A stretch of DNA of 64,000 bases, taken from contig NZ_JAEULP010000016.1 of the NCBI RefSeq assembly GCF_016792905.1, forward strand, positions 1 to 64,000, read 5' to 3'. Positions 33,729-42,298 of the stretch are shown here, piece after piece. Position 1 is the first letter of the stretch; each line of letters begins with the position of its first letter. A program made the position numbers and the translations under genes. The DNA is from Tabrizicola sp. GTDB lineage: Bacteria; Pseudomonadota; Alphaproteobacteria; Rhodobacterales; Rhodobacteraceae. Under the pieces are notes generated by a model. That model was not told where the DNA came from and did not search any database. It was given only the letters and a program-made list of their open reading frames with translations.

Positions 33729-34940
33729 ATGTCCGAAGCCTTCATCTATGACGCCGTCCGTTCCCCGCGCGGCAAGGGCCGCCCCGATGGCAGCTTGCAC
33801 GAACTGACCTCGGTCGCGCTGTCGGCCAAGGTGCTGAACGCGGTGAAAGAGCGGAACGGGCTGACCGGCCATGCCGTCGAGGATGTGATCTGGGGCAACG
33901 TCACCCAGGTCGGCGAACAGGGCGGCTGCCTGGCGCGGTCCGCCGTGCTTGCCTCGGACCTTGACGAAAGCATCCCCGGCCTTGCGATCAACCGCTTCTG
34001 CGCCAGCGGGATGGAGGCGGTGAACCTCGCCGCAAACCAGGTGAAGGGCGGCGGCGGCCATGCCTATATCGCCGGCGGGGTCGAGATGATGGGCCGCGTC
34101 GCGATGGGCTCGGACGGGGCGGCGATTGCGGTGGACCCGACCCTTGCGATGAAGACCTACTTCGTCCCGCAAGGCATTTCGGCGGACATCATCGCCACCG
34201 AATACGGCTTCACCCGCGATCAGGCCGATGCACTGGCGATGGAATCCCAGCGCCGCGCTGCCGTCGCCTGGGCGGAGGGGCGGTTCGCGAAATCCGTCCT
34301 GACGATCACCGACCAGAACGGCCTGCCGATCCTGTCGACCGACGAATACATGCGCCCCGGCACCGACATGCAGGCGCTTGGCGCGCTGAAACCGGCCTTC
34401 AAGGAGATGGGCGAAATGATGCCCGGCTTCGACAAGGTCGCGATGATGAAATACCCGCATCTGGAGCGGATCAACCACATCCACCACGCCGGGAACTCCA
34501 GCGGGATCGTGGACGGCGCAGCGGCGGTCCTGATCGGGGACGCGGCCTTCGGCAAGGCTCATGGCCTGAAACCCCGCGCCCGCATCCGCGCCACCGCAAA
34601 GATCGGCACGGATCCCACGATCATGCTGACCGGCCCGGTCCCGGCGACGCAGAAGATCCTGCACGACAGCGGATTGCAGATCGGCGACATTGACCTTTTC
34701 GAGGTGAACGAGGCCTTCGCCAGCGTGGTCCTGCGCTTCCAGCAGGCCTTCGACGTCGATCCTTCGCTGGTCAACGTCAACGGCGGCTCCATCGCCATGG
34801 GCCACCCCCTGGGCGCGACCGGGGCGATCATCATCGGCACGCTGCTGGACGAGTTGGAACGGCAGGACAAGGCGATGGGACTGGCGACACTGTGCATCGC
34901 CTCCGGCATGGGTGCCGCCACCATCATCGAGCGGGTGTGA
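33729..34940 (+). CDS. Acetyl-CoA C-acyltransferase (thiolase, FadA-like)
   Basis: A protein of 403 residues. The nucleophile is Cys91 (INRFCASGMEAVN). The second active-site region is NVNGGSIAMGHPLGATGA, with the catalytic His, and the C-terminal Cys is in TLCIASGMGAATI. It cleaves 3-oxoacyl-CoA to acetyl-CoA and a shortened acyl-CoA, the last step of beta-oxidation. It lies 10 bases after the GST gene and upstream of the cupin genes and the bifunctional FadJ, which would supply its substrate. Confidence 0.94.
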   Translation: MSEAFIYDAVRSPRGKGRPDGSLHELTSVALSAKVLNAVKERNGLTGHAVEDVIWGNVTQVGEQGGCLARSAVLASDLDESIPGLAINRFCASGMEAVNLAANQVKGGGGHAYIAGGVEMMGRVAMGSDGAAIAVDPTLAMKTYFVPQGISADIIATEYGFTRDQADALAMESQRRAAVAWAEGRFAKSVLTITDQNGLPILSTDEYMRPGTDMQALGALKPAFKEMGEMMPGFDKVAMMKYPHLERINHIHHAGNSSGIVDGAAAVLIGDAAFGKAHGLKPRARIRATAKIGTDPTIMLTGPVPATQKILHDSGLQIGDIDLFEVNEAFASVVLRFQQAFDVDPSLVNVNGGSIAMGHPLGATGAIIIGTLLDELERQDKAMGLATLCIASGMGAATIIERV

Positions 34941-35001
34941 CCGCGTTTGCCGCGCCAGCCTCGGCCCGGCGCGGCAAGGATTGCAACCAGGGGAGCTGCC
35001 A

Positions 35002-35472
35002 ATGCCAGTGATCGACCCGACCAAGGTTCCGGTGAAGACCGGCTCGATCTATCCCGAACCCTACGCCAGCATGATGAAGGGACGATCCTCCCTCCGGCTG
35101 GGCGACGCCGGGGGCCTGACCCAGTTCGGCGCGAACCTCGTCATGCTGGAACCCGGCGCGCTGTCTTCCCTGCGACACTGGCACCAGAACGAAGACGAAT
35201 TCGTGATGGTGACGGAAGGCGAATGCACGCTGGTGCAGGACGCAGGCGAGACGGTGATGCGCCCGGGTGACTGCGCGGCCTTCCCGGCGGGCAGCACCGA
35301 CGGGCACCATTTCATCAACCGCACCGACAAGGTGGCGAAGTTCCTAGTCGTCGGCAGCAAGGCCCCGCGCGAGGTCGCAACCTATTCCGACGTCGACTTC
35401 CGGCTGGAAATGGAAGGCGGCAAGGCCCGCTTCACCTACAAGGACGGCACAGACTGGACGGGGCCACGATGA
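35002..35472 (+). CDS. Single-domain cupin protein
   Basis: A protein of 156 residues from the ATG at 35002 with GGGGAG upstream. The cupin metal motif 1 is LRHWHQNEDEF (His59, His61 and Glu64 or Glu66). Motif 2 is PGDCAAFPAGSTDGHHFINR, with His102/103 as the fourth ligand. It closely resembles both domains of the double cupin encoded 455 bases downstream. The stop overlaps the next start as ATGA. No enzymatic role can be named. Its placement between thiolase and fadJ implies a substrate-specific step or metabolite sensing linked to that pathway. Confidence 0.85.
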   Translation: MPVIDPTKVPVKTGSIYPEPYASMMKGRSSLRLGDAGGLTQFGANLVMLEPGALSSLRHWHQNEDEFVMVTEGECTLVQDAGETVMRPGDCAAFPAGSTDGHHFINRTDKVAKFLVVGSKAPREVATYSDVDFRLEMEGGKARFTYKDGTDWTGPR

Positions 35473-35930
35473 ACCCGCTGACGATCTACCAGAACGCCTT
35501 GAACATCGTCTCCGAAGCGGTGCTGGCGGGCGATTTCTTCCGCTATGCCGCGATGATCGACTTTCCCTATCTGGTGCACACGGCCGACGCCGATCTTCTT
35601 GTAACGACAACCGCCGACCTGTTGCCCGCGTTCGAGGCGGTTCACCGGGGCCTGACGTCGCGCGGCGTCACCCACTACGAACGCGTCGCCCGATCGGCCG
35701 ATTATGTCGACCGCAACCGGATCGAGGGCAGGCACCACACCCATATGCTGGCCGATGGCCGGCCGGTCAACTGCGCCCATGCCTCCGGCCAAACCATCGT
35801 GCGCCGGGGGGAGCTCTGGCTCTTCTCCGAAGCGCATTATGATGCCGTGAAGGGCGACCGCTGGCCGCTGACCTTCAGCAATCTCTTCGACGCCGCCGAC
35901 GCGCTCGGGTTGCCAGAGGCCGCGAAATGA
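35469..35930 (+). CDS. Conserved hypothetical protein, possibly NTF2/SnoaL-like
   Basis: A protein of 153 residues with no family I recognise firmly. The composition (an N-terminal helix MNPLTIYQNALNIVSEAVLAGDF, alternating short strands, and many His and aromatic residues such as HYERVARSADYVDRNRIEGRHHTHML) fits a cone-shaped NTF2-like fold. There is no signal peptide. It overlaps both flanking cupin genes by ATGA junctions, so the three proteins are made together and probably work together. Function unknown. Confidence 0.7.
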   Translation: MNPLTIYQNALNIVSEAVLAGDFFRYAAMIDFPYLVHTADADLLVTTTADLLPAFEAVHRGLTSRGVTHYERVARSADYVDRNRIEGRHHTHMLADGRPVNCAHASGQTIVRRGELWLFSEAHYDAVKGDRWPLTFSNLFDAADALGLPEAAK

Positions 35931-36907
35931 TCGTCGATCCCGCCACCGCGCCCACCAGCGGCGAGAAGGGGCTGCACAGCCTGCACCTGTCGGTCGCGGG
36001 CGGGATCACCCAGTTCGGCGCCTATCTCGACACGCTCGACCCCGGCGCCTGGTCCAGCCAGCGGCACTGGCATTCGGCCGAGGATGAATTCATCTATCTC
36101 CTCTCCGGAACCGCCACCCTGCGCGATGATACCGGCATGACCGACCTCTTCCCCGGCGATGCCGTCTCATGGCCGCACGGGGAGCCGAATGGCCACCACC
36201 TGACCAACCGCGGCGACGTGCCTGCGCGCTGGCTGATCGTGGGCTCGCGGGCCCGGGGCGACATCTGCACCTATCCCGATGATGGACGGCGGCAGATCAA
36301 CAGCGACACCAGCTGGAAGATCGTCGATTCCGGGGGCAACATCCTCAAGGGCGGCGACCTGCCGGAAGAGCTTCTGAACCTCCGCGACCGCTGGGGCACC
36401 GCGTTCGACGGCACACCCCGCCCGAACGTGATCCGCGCCGGGTCGGTCCCGGCCATCTATTGCGCCAACAATTACCCGGCCCGGTTCGCTGACCTTGGCG
36501 ATGCGGAAGACATCGCGCTGTCCGATGCAGGAGGCCTGACCCAGTTCGGCGCCTTCCTGGAAATCCTGCACCCCGGCGGGCAGACCAGCCTGCGCCACTG
36601 GCACGAGGAGGAGGACGAGTTCCTCTATGTCCTCGACGGCACGGTCACGCTTCTGGAAAACGACGGCCCCCACGTCATCGGCCCCGGCACCGCCGTCTGC
36701 TGGCCCGCCGGTGCGCCAAACGCCCATTGCCTGCGAAATGACGACAGGGAACCCGCAACCCTCTTCATCACAGGCTCCCGCTTTGCCGAGGACGCCTGCC
36801 ACTATCCCGACATCGACCTTCACTACTCGCGCCGGAACGGGCTGCGGACCTTCGCCATGAAGGACGGCACCCCCTACCCCGGCTGGCCCAAGGAGACCCA
36901 GAAATGA
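35927..36907 (+). CDS. Double-cupin (bicupin) protein
   Basis: A protein of 326 residues with two cupin domains. The N-terminal domain carries QRHWHSAEDEF (His47, His49) and PGDAVSWPHGEPNGHHL. The C-terminal domain carries LRHWHEEEDEF (His224, His226) and GPGTAVCWPAGAPNAHCL. Both have full metal-ligand sets and share the GGLTQFGA/GGITQFGA entry with the single cupin upstream, indicating duplication of one ancestor. Double cupins include dioxygenases such as gentisate-type and oxalate enzymes, but the motif spacing does not identify one. Coupled by ATGA to fadJ downstream. Confidence 0.85.
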   Translation: MIVDPATAPTSGEKGLHSLHLSVAGGITQFGAYLDTLDPGAWSSQRHWHSAEDEFIYLLSGTATLRDDTGMTDLFPGDAVSWPHGEPNGHHLTNRGDVPARWLIVGSRARGDICTYPDDGRRQINSDTSWKIVDSGGNILKGGDLPEELLNLRDRWGTAFDGTPRPNVIRAGSVPAIYCANNYPARFADLGDAEDIALSDAGGLTQFGAFLEILHPGGQTSLRHWHEEEDEFLYVLDGTVTLLENDGPHVIGPGTAVCWPAGAPNAHCLRNDDREPATLFITGSRFAEDACHYPDIDLHYSRRNGLRTFAMKDGTPYPGWPKETQK

Positions 36908-39093
36908 CCGACTTCACCATGACCAAGGATGCCGACGGCGTCGCGACGATCACCTGGGACGTCAAGTCCAAGTCGATGAACGTCATGTCGACCGAGGCCT
37001 TCGCAGCCCTGTCCGGGCTGGTCGACGAGGCGCTGGCCGATGCCTCGGTCAAGGGCATCATCATCACCAGCGGCAAGAAGGACTTCGCCGGGGGGATGGA
37101 CCTGAACGTCATCGCGAAGATGCGGGCCGGTGGCGCGCAAGCGATCTTCGATGGCGTGATGCAGATGCACCATGTCCTGCGCAAGATCGAACGCGCCGGG
37201 ATGGACCCGAAGACGCTGAAGGGGGCCAAGCCCATCGTCGCGGCCCTTCCCGGTACCGCGCTGGGGATCGGCCTTGAACTGCCGCTTGCCTGCCACCGGA
37301 TCATCGCCGCCGACAACCCCAAGGCCAAGATCGGCCTGCCCGAGATCATGGTCGGCATCTTCCCCGGCGCGGGCGGCACCACGCGGCTGTCGCGCAAGCT
37401 GGGCGCGATGATGGCGGCGCCCTTCCTGCTGGAGGGCAAGCTGTCCGATCCCAAATCCGCCAAGGGCGCGGGACTGATTGACGAAGTCGTTGCCGCCGAA
37501 GACCTGCTGAAACGGGCGAAGGAATGGGTCCTGTCGGCGACCGAGGCCGACCTGGTGAAACCCTGGGATGCCAAGGGCTACAAGTTGCCCGGCGGCGCAC
37601 CCTATTCGGCCCCCGGCTTCCCCACCTTCGTCGGCGCTTCGGCCATGGTCCACGGCAAGACCATGGGCGTCTATCCGGCGGCCAGGGCGCTGCTGGCGGC
37701 TGTCTATGAAGGCGCGCTGGTGCCCTTCGACACCGCCCTGAGGATCGAGGCCCGGCATTTCACATCCGTCCTGATGAACCCCTCGTCCTCGGCGATGATC
37801 CGCAGCCTCTTCATCAACAAGGAGGCGCTGGAGAAGGGCGCGAACCGGCCCAAGGTTGCCGATCAGGCGGTGAAGAAACTTGGCGTCATCGGTGCAGGCA
37901 TGATGGGGGCCGGGATCGCCTATGTCTCCGCCAATGCGGGGATCGAGGTGGTGCTGATCGACTCTACGCAAGAGGCGGCGGATCGCGGCAAGGCGCATTC
38001 GTCGGACCTTCTCGACAAGGGAATGAAGCGCGGCAAGGTGACGGCAGAGAAGAAGGCCGAAGTGCTGGGCCGGATCACCGCAACCACCGACTACGCCGCG
38101 CTGGCGGGCGTCGATCTGGTCGTGGAAGCCGTGTTCGAGGACCCGAAGGTCAAGGCCGATGTGACCCACAAGGTCGAGGCCGCCACGGGCGCCGACTGCA
38201 TCTATGCCACCAACACCTCTACCCTGCCGATCACCGGGCTGGCGGCAGCCTCCAAGCGTCCTGACGAATTCATCGGCATCCACTTCTTCTCGCCCGTCGA
38301 CAAGATGAAGCTGGTCGAGATCATCAGGGGCAAGAAGACCGGCGATGTTGCTGTGGCAAAGGCCTTGGACTTCGTCCGCCAGATCCGCAAGACCCCGATC
38401 GTGGTCAACGACGCCCGCTTCTTCTACGCCAACCGCTGCATCATCCCCTATATCAACGAGGGCATCCGCATGGTTGCCGAAGGGGTGGAACCAGCGCTGG
38501 TCGAGAATGCGGCAAAGCTGGTCGGAATGCCGCTCGGCCCGCTGCAGCTGGTCGACGAGACCTCCATCGACCTCGGGGTGAAGATCGCCAAGGCGACCAA
38601 GGCCGCGATGGGCGACGACTACCCGGACGAGGCGGTGGACCATGTCCTCTTCTGGATGGCCGATCAGGGCCGTCTGGGCAAGAAGGCCAATGCGGGCTTC
38701 TACGCCTATTCCGACAAAGGCGAGCGGCTTGGCCTGTGGGAGGAGCTGGAGCACAAGTATCCGCAGGACAAGATGCAGCCCTCGCTGGCCGACGTCCAGC
38801 ACCGCCTCCTCTTCGCGCAGGTGCTGGAAGCCGTGCGCGCGCTGGAGGAAGGCGTCCTCACCGACATCCGCGAAGGCGACGTGGGGGCGATCCTCGGCTG
38901 GGGTTTCGCGCCCTGGTCGGGCGGGCCGTTCAGCTGGCTCGACATCATCGGCGCAGGCCGCGCGGTGGAGATCTGCCGCGGCCTCTCCGCCCAGTTCGGC
39001 CCGCGCTTCCACGCCCCGGCGCTGCTGCGGGAAATGGCCGAGAAGGGCGAGACCTTCTATGGCCGGTTCGGGGGAGAGAAGGCGGCGGCCTGA
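36904..39093 (+). CDS. fadJ: Bifunctional enoyl-CoA hydratase / 3-hydroxyacyl-CoA dehydrogenase
   Basis: A protein of 729 residues. The N-terminal crotonase domain (about 1-290) has oxyanion-hole regions SGKKDFAGGMDLN and ALPGTALGIGLELPLACH, and the catalytic Glu near GLPEIMVGIFPGAGGTTRL. The NAD domain starts near residue 325 with GVIGAGMMGAGIAY. The 3HCDH C-terminal domains follow (catalytic His in GIHFFSPVDKMKLVEII). It hydrates enoyl-CoA and oxidises the 3-hydroxy product, supplying the thiolase. It is the last gene of the MerR-led operon and overlaps the double cupin stop by four bases. Confidence 0.95.
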   Translation: MTDFTMTKDADGVATITWDVKSKSMNVMSTEAFAALSGLVDEALADASVKGIIITSGKKDFAGGMDLNVIAKMRAGGAQAIFDGVMQMHHVLRKIERAGMDPKTLKGAKPIVAALPGTALGIGLELPLACHRIIAADNPKAKIGLPEIMVGIFPGAGGTTRLSRKLGAMMAAPFLLEGKLSDPKSAKGAGLIDEVVAAEDLLKRAKEWVLSATEADLVKPWDAKGYKLPGGAPYSAPGFPTFVGASAMVHGKTMGVYPAARALLAAVYEGALVPFDTALRIEARHFTSVLMNPSSSAMIRSLFINKEALEKGANRPKVADQAVKKLGVIGAGMMGAGIAYVSANAGIEVVLIDSTQEAADRGKAHSSDLLDKGMKRGKVTAEKKAEVLGRITATTDYAALAGVDLVVEAVFEDPKVKADVTHKVEAATGADCIYATNTSTLPITGLAAASKRPDEFIGIHFFSPVDKMKLVEIIRGKKTGDVAVAKALDFVRQIRKTPIVVNDARFFYANRCIIPYINEGIRMVAEGVEPALVENAAKLVGMPLGPLQLVDETSIDLGVKIAKATKAAMGDDYPDEAVDHVLFWMADQGRLGKKANAGFYAYSDKGERLGLWEELEHKYPQDKMQPSLADVQHRLLFAQVLEAVRALEEGVLTDIREGDVGAILGWGFAPWSGGPFSWLDIIGAGRAVEICRGLSAQFGPRFHAPALLREMAEKGETFYGRFGGEKAAA

Positions 39094-39205
39094 GACACTC
39101 CGGCGCCAACGGTCCCGACCCCGCTTCCCTCCTCCTCGTGGGGAGGGAGAGGGTGGGGGGCTTCCAACGGGGGTCCATGCCTCCGATCCGATCAATCCTT
39201 AACAG

Positions 39206-39237
39206 CCTTCCGTCTCTACGCGCGTAGAGACGGAAGG
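39206..39237. terminator. 32-base perfect palindrome between convergent fadJ and hydroxyacid dehydrogenase genes
   Basis: Bases 39206-39237 are fully self-complementary (left arm starts CCTTCCGTCTCTACG). Its position between converging genes fits a bidirectional terminator, but neither flank has a T-run. A near-repeat follows: GACGGAAGGAAGAC at 39229-39242 and GACGGAAGAAAGAC at 39253-39266. Confidence 0.55.
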
Positions 39238-39286
39238 AAGACAGATTGAAGACGGAAGAAAGACGCGAAACCCGCCGTTGGTCCGG

Positions 39287-40243
39287 TCAGGGATTAACCA
39301 GGTTCGGCGGGGATTTTCCCTCGGCCCAGGCCACCAGGTTCGCCACCGCCATCATCCCCATGTTCTCGCGCACCTCCAGGCAGGCGGTGCCCAGATGCGG
39401 GATCAGCGTCACGTTCTCCATCGCGATCAGCGCGGCCGGAACCTTTGGCTCGAACTCATAGACGTCCAGCCCCGCCCCCGCGATCCGGCCCTGTTGCAAG
39501 GCGTCGATCAATGCGTGTTCGTCCACCACGTCGCCCCGGCTGATGTTCACGAAGATGCCGGTTTTCTTCATCATTCCCAAGGTCTTGGCGTCGATCAGGT
39601 GATGCGTCGCAGGGCTGCCCGGCACCGCCACGACCACGAAATCCGAAGCCATCGCCTCGGCCATCTCCACCTGTCGGGCAGGAAGGCCGGGGTCATCCAC
39701 ACGGGAGCGGTTGTGGAACACCACCTCCATGTCGAAGCCGTAATGGCAGCGCCTGGCAATTGCCTTGCCGATCCGTCCGAAGCCGATGATTCCAAGGCGC
39801 TTTCCGGTGACATGGGTGCCCAGCATCTGCACCGGCCCCCAGCCTTCCCAGCCCCCGGACCGGAGGATGCGCTCCCCCTCCCCCAACCGCCGCGCGGTCA
39901 TGAGGATCAGGGAAACCGCAATGTCGGCGGTGGCATCCGTCACCGCGCCGGGGGTGTTCGTCACGGCGAGCCCCGCGGCCTTGGCGGCCCCGGCGTCGAT
40001 GTGGTTGTAGCCCACCCCGAAATTCGCAAGAATCTTCGCCCGGGGATCGGAAACATCGGCGAAAACATCGGCTTGAAATCGGTCGCCGAGCGTCGGCAGC
40101 ACCGCATCGTAGTCACGCAGCGCAGCCCGGAGTTCCTCGGGCGACAGCACCTCGGTCCGGTCGCGCAGGGTCACGTCGAACCGCGCGCGGGCGGCGTCCA
40201 GCACGCGGTCGGGCAGGCGGCGGGTGATCAGAAGTCTTTGCAT
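39287..40243 (-). CDS. D-2-hydroxyacid dehydrogenase (glyoxylate/hydroxypyruvate reductase-like)
   Basis: A protein of 318 residues. The NAD(P) motif is LGIIGFGRIGKAIARR. The catalytic Arg is in FVNISRGDVVDE, the Glu in the YEFEP region and the His in TLIPHLGTA, the standard triad of the family. It reduces 2-oxoacids such as glyoxylate or hydroxypyruvate to D-2-hydroxyacids. It overlaps the csaA stop by ATGA and is the last gene of proC-csaA-this operon. Substrate preference is inferred from likeness to GyaR-type proteins. Confidence 0.92.
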   Translation of the reverse strand: MQRLLITRRLPDRVLDAARARFDVTLRDRTEVLSPEELRAALRDYDAVLPTLGDRFQADVFADVSDPRAKILANFGVGYNHIDAGAAKAAGLAVTNTPGAVTDATADIAVSLILMTARRLGEGERILRSGGWEGWGPVQMLGTHVTGKRLGIIGFGRIGKAIARRCHYGFDMEVVFHNRSRVDDPGLPARQVEMAEAMASDFVVVAVPGSPATHHLIDAKTLGMMKKTGIFVNISRGDVVDEHALIDALQQGRIAGAGLDVYEFEPKVPAALIAMENVTLIPHLGTACLEVRENMGMMAVANLVAWAEGKSPPNLVNP

Positions 40244-40578
40244 CAGAACAGTTTTCCTCCCAGCGGAACCTCATGCCCCGGCCCGATCAGCACGACCGCG
40301 CCCTCCTCGTCCGGCAGGCCCAGGACCAGGACTTCGGAAGGGACCGGCCCGATCTGGCGCGTCGGGAAATTGACCACGCCCAGCACCTGCCGCCCGATCA
40401 ACTGGTCGATGGTGTAGTGTTTGGTGACCTGCGCCGAGGAGCGTTTTTCCCCGATCTCTGGCCCGAAATCGACCCAGAGCTTGTAGGCCGGTTTCCGCGC
40501 CTCGGGGAACGGCTCGGCGCGGATGATGCGGCCGACACGGATGTCCACCTTCTCGAAATCGGCATAGGAGATGGTCAT
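40243..40578 (-). CDS. csaA: CsaA-like tRNA-binding-domain protein
   Basis: A protein of 111 residues, consisting of a single EMAP-II/tRNA-binding OB fold ([32 protein letters not shown]), as in CsaA, a dimeric chaperone-like protein linked to protein export in Bacillus. The end [28 protein letters not shown] is typical. Both junctions are ATGA overlaps (with proC before and the dehydrogenase after). The role in this organism is unknown; the family call is firm. Confidence 0.9.
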   Translation of the reverse strand: MTISYADFEKVDIRVGRIIRAEPFPEARKPAYKLWVDFGPEIGEKRSSAQVTKHYTIDQLIGRQVLGVVNFPTRQIGPVPSEVLVLGLPDEEGAVVLIGPGHEVPLGGKLF

Positions 40579-41387
40579 TTGCCAAGCTCCCGTCCCCGGT
40601 CCGCCGCGGCCTTCACCGCGCGCTTCAACAGCGCCGGGAAGCCGGTATCCGGCTCCATCAACACACCCAGCGCGGCGGCAGTCGTGCCGCCCGGCGAGGT
40701 GACGTTGATCCGCAATTGTGCAGCGCTTTCAGGGTTTTGAAAGGCCAGCTCCCCCGCCCCGCAGACCGTGGCGCGGGCCAGCTGCATCGCCACATCGGCA
40801 GGCAGCCCCTCGGCCTCGCCCGCTGCGGCCATCGTCTCGATCAGGTGGAAGACGTAAGCGGGGCCGGAGCCGGAGACGGCGGTCACCGCGTCAATCTGAT
40901 CTTCACTTGTCAGCTCTACCACCTGCCCCACGGCAGCCATCAGCTCGCGGGCAAGGGCGAAATCGGCATCGGAAACATGCGTGTTGCGGCAGATTGCAGT
41001 GATCCCCCGGCCCACCATCGCGGGGGTGTTGGGCATCGTGCGGACGATGGGGGTATCGGCACCAAGGGCGGCCTCGAAGGTGGCAATCATCGTCCCCGCG
41101 GCGATGGAGACGAAGAGGGTCGAGCCATTCCCCAGTGCTTGCAGCGAAGGCAGCGCCGCCCCCATCATCTGCGGCTTCACGGCCAGCAGGGCCACGGCCG
41201 GCGAAGGCGGAACCCCTTGATTCAGATGAACTCCGCTGCCCTTCAGCCAGTCGGTCGGGTTCGGCTCGATCACCCAGACCGATCCCGGAGGCACCCCCGC
41301 CGCCAGCCAGCCGGTCAGCAAGGCCGTCCCCATCTTGCCGCAGCCAAGCAGCACCAGCCCATCCCGGGCCACACGTTCCAAGCTCAT
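40575..41387 (-). CDS. proC: Pyrroline-5-carboxylate reductase
   Basis: A protein of 270 residues from the ATG at 41387 with GAAGGGGG upstream; a TTG five codons earlier is unlikely. The NAD(P) motif is [21 protein letters not shown]. The substrate-binding and dimer domain contains [25 protein letters not shown] and [11 protein letters not shown]. It catalyses the last step of proline synthesis. It is the first gene of a three-gene overlapping operon and lies 27 bases after the YbjN gene. Confidence 0.94.
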   Translation of the reverse strand: MSLERVARDGLVLLGCGKMGTALLTGWLAAGVPPGSVWVIEPNPTDWLKGSGVHLNQGVPPSPAVALLAVKPQMMGAALPSLQALGNGSTLFVSIAAGTMIATFEAALGADTPIVRTMPNTPAMVGRGITAICRNTHVSDADFALARELMAAVGQVVELTSEDQIDAVTAVSGSGPAYVFHLIETMAAAGEAEGLPADVAMQLARATVCGAGELAFQNPESAAQLRINVTSPGGTTAAALGVLMEPDTGFPALLKRAVKAAADRGRELGK

Positions 41388-41414
41388 GGATACCCCCTTC
41401 AAGCCGGGGGAAGG

Positions 41415-41918
41415 TTAGGCGCGCCCGTAAGCCTCGGCAATGGCGACTTTCATCGCTTGCGCCGGGCTCTGGTCGCCCCAGATCGCCAACTGGAACGCCG
41501 GGTAGAAGCGTTCGGAGGCCATCACCGCCGCCGCGATCAGCCGGTCGATCTGCTCCGGCCCCGCGACCTGTCCGCCCGACAGGACCAGCCCATAGCGCCA
41601 GACCATCAGCTTCTGCTCCGCCCACCAGGTGAAGGCCCCGGTCCAGACCATGTCGTTGCAGCGGTTCAGCATGTCGTGCAGCGCGGGCAGCTTGTCGTCG
41701 GGCGGCTCCATCTCGAAGGTGCAGATCAGGCGCAGCGTCTCGTCCTGCTCGGACCAGGCCAGGGTCAGCGAATAGGTCCGCCACTGTCCCTCGACCGCCA
41801 TGGCGATCTGGTCGTCGGTCACGCGGTCGAATTCCCAGGCATGATGCTCGGCCAGGGTCTCGACGATGTCGATGGGATGGAGGTCTTCCATCGCAGCGTA
41901 GTCTTCGGAAAGCGACAT
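41415..41918 (-). CDS. YbjN domain-containing protein
   Basis: A protein of 167 residues from the ATG at 41918 (MSLSEDYAAMEDLHPIDIVE) with GAGG upstream; ATG at 41930 is possible. The fold is that of YbjN/type III secretion chaperone-like proteins: an alpha-beta sandwich with long C-terminal helices (QIDRLIAAAVMASERFYPAFQLAIWG). In E. coli, YbjN affects motility and stress phenotypes; biochemical function is unknown. A YbjN gene just before proC is a frequent alphaproteobacterial arrangement to my knowledge. The longer in-frame extension to 42086 is not supported by composition. Confidence 0.85.
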   Translation of the reverse strand: MSLSEDYAAMEDLHPIDIVETLAEHHAWEFDRVTDDQIAMAVEGQWRTYSLTLAWSEQDETLRLICTFEMEPPDDKLPALHDMLNRCNDMVWTGAFTWWAEQKLMVWRYGLVLSGGQVAGPEQIDRLIAAAVMASERFYPAFQLAIWGDQSPAQAMKVAIAEAYGRA

Positions 41919-42298
41919 GCCCGGCCTCATTTTGATGCCATCGGGGCGGTTCGACCCCAAGGGCTGGGTGTCTGGCAAGGTGCAGCGTTGCCTGACGCTG
42001 CCCTTACTAAATCTTGGGGCCACGTCGTGGTAGCTGTAAAGTGATTTCTTCGCAAAATAGCTGTGGAAAAGGCGATTTCTGGTCAAAGAGAGTCTGTGGA
42101 GTCAAAGGCTTGCCATTTCGCGCGCGTCGGCAGGGCCAATCCACACGCGGAAGCAGAAAAAAGCCCCCGTGCGGAATGGCACGGGGGCGTGTCGGGAGGT
42201 CAGGCCTTCAGGGGCAGCGGGCCGGACCGGGCGATGGGGACAGATCGCATCTCCGAACACGCTGACCCTACGGCCTGGGTGTATCGGGACCGTGACAG
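41919..42298. other. 380-base intergenic region between YbjN gene and trpS
   Basis: No convincing gene. It contains the YbjN promoter region, which is locally AT-richer around 42000-42110, and the trpS terminator at 42157-42188. I found no tRNA-like or riboswitch-like fold by eye. A small RNA cannot be excluded. Confidence 0.5.
42157..42188 (-). terminator. Rho-independent terminator of trpS
   Basis: GCCCCCGTGC (42163-42172) pairs perfectly with GCACGGGGGC (42179-42188) over a six-base loop. On the minus strand the stem is followed by six T (A-run at 42157-42162). It lies about 110 bases past the trpS stop. Confidence 0.85.

Noticed and set aside
41919-42298. Possible riboswitch or tryptophan attenuator before trpS
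   Set aside because: This region is downstream of trpS, not upstream, and its main hairpin is a normal terminator with a T-run.
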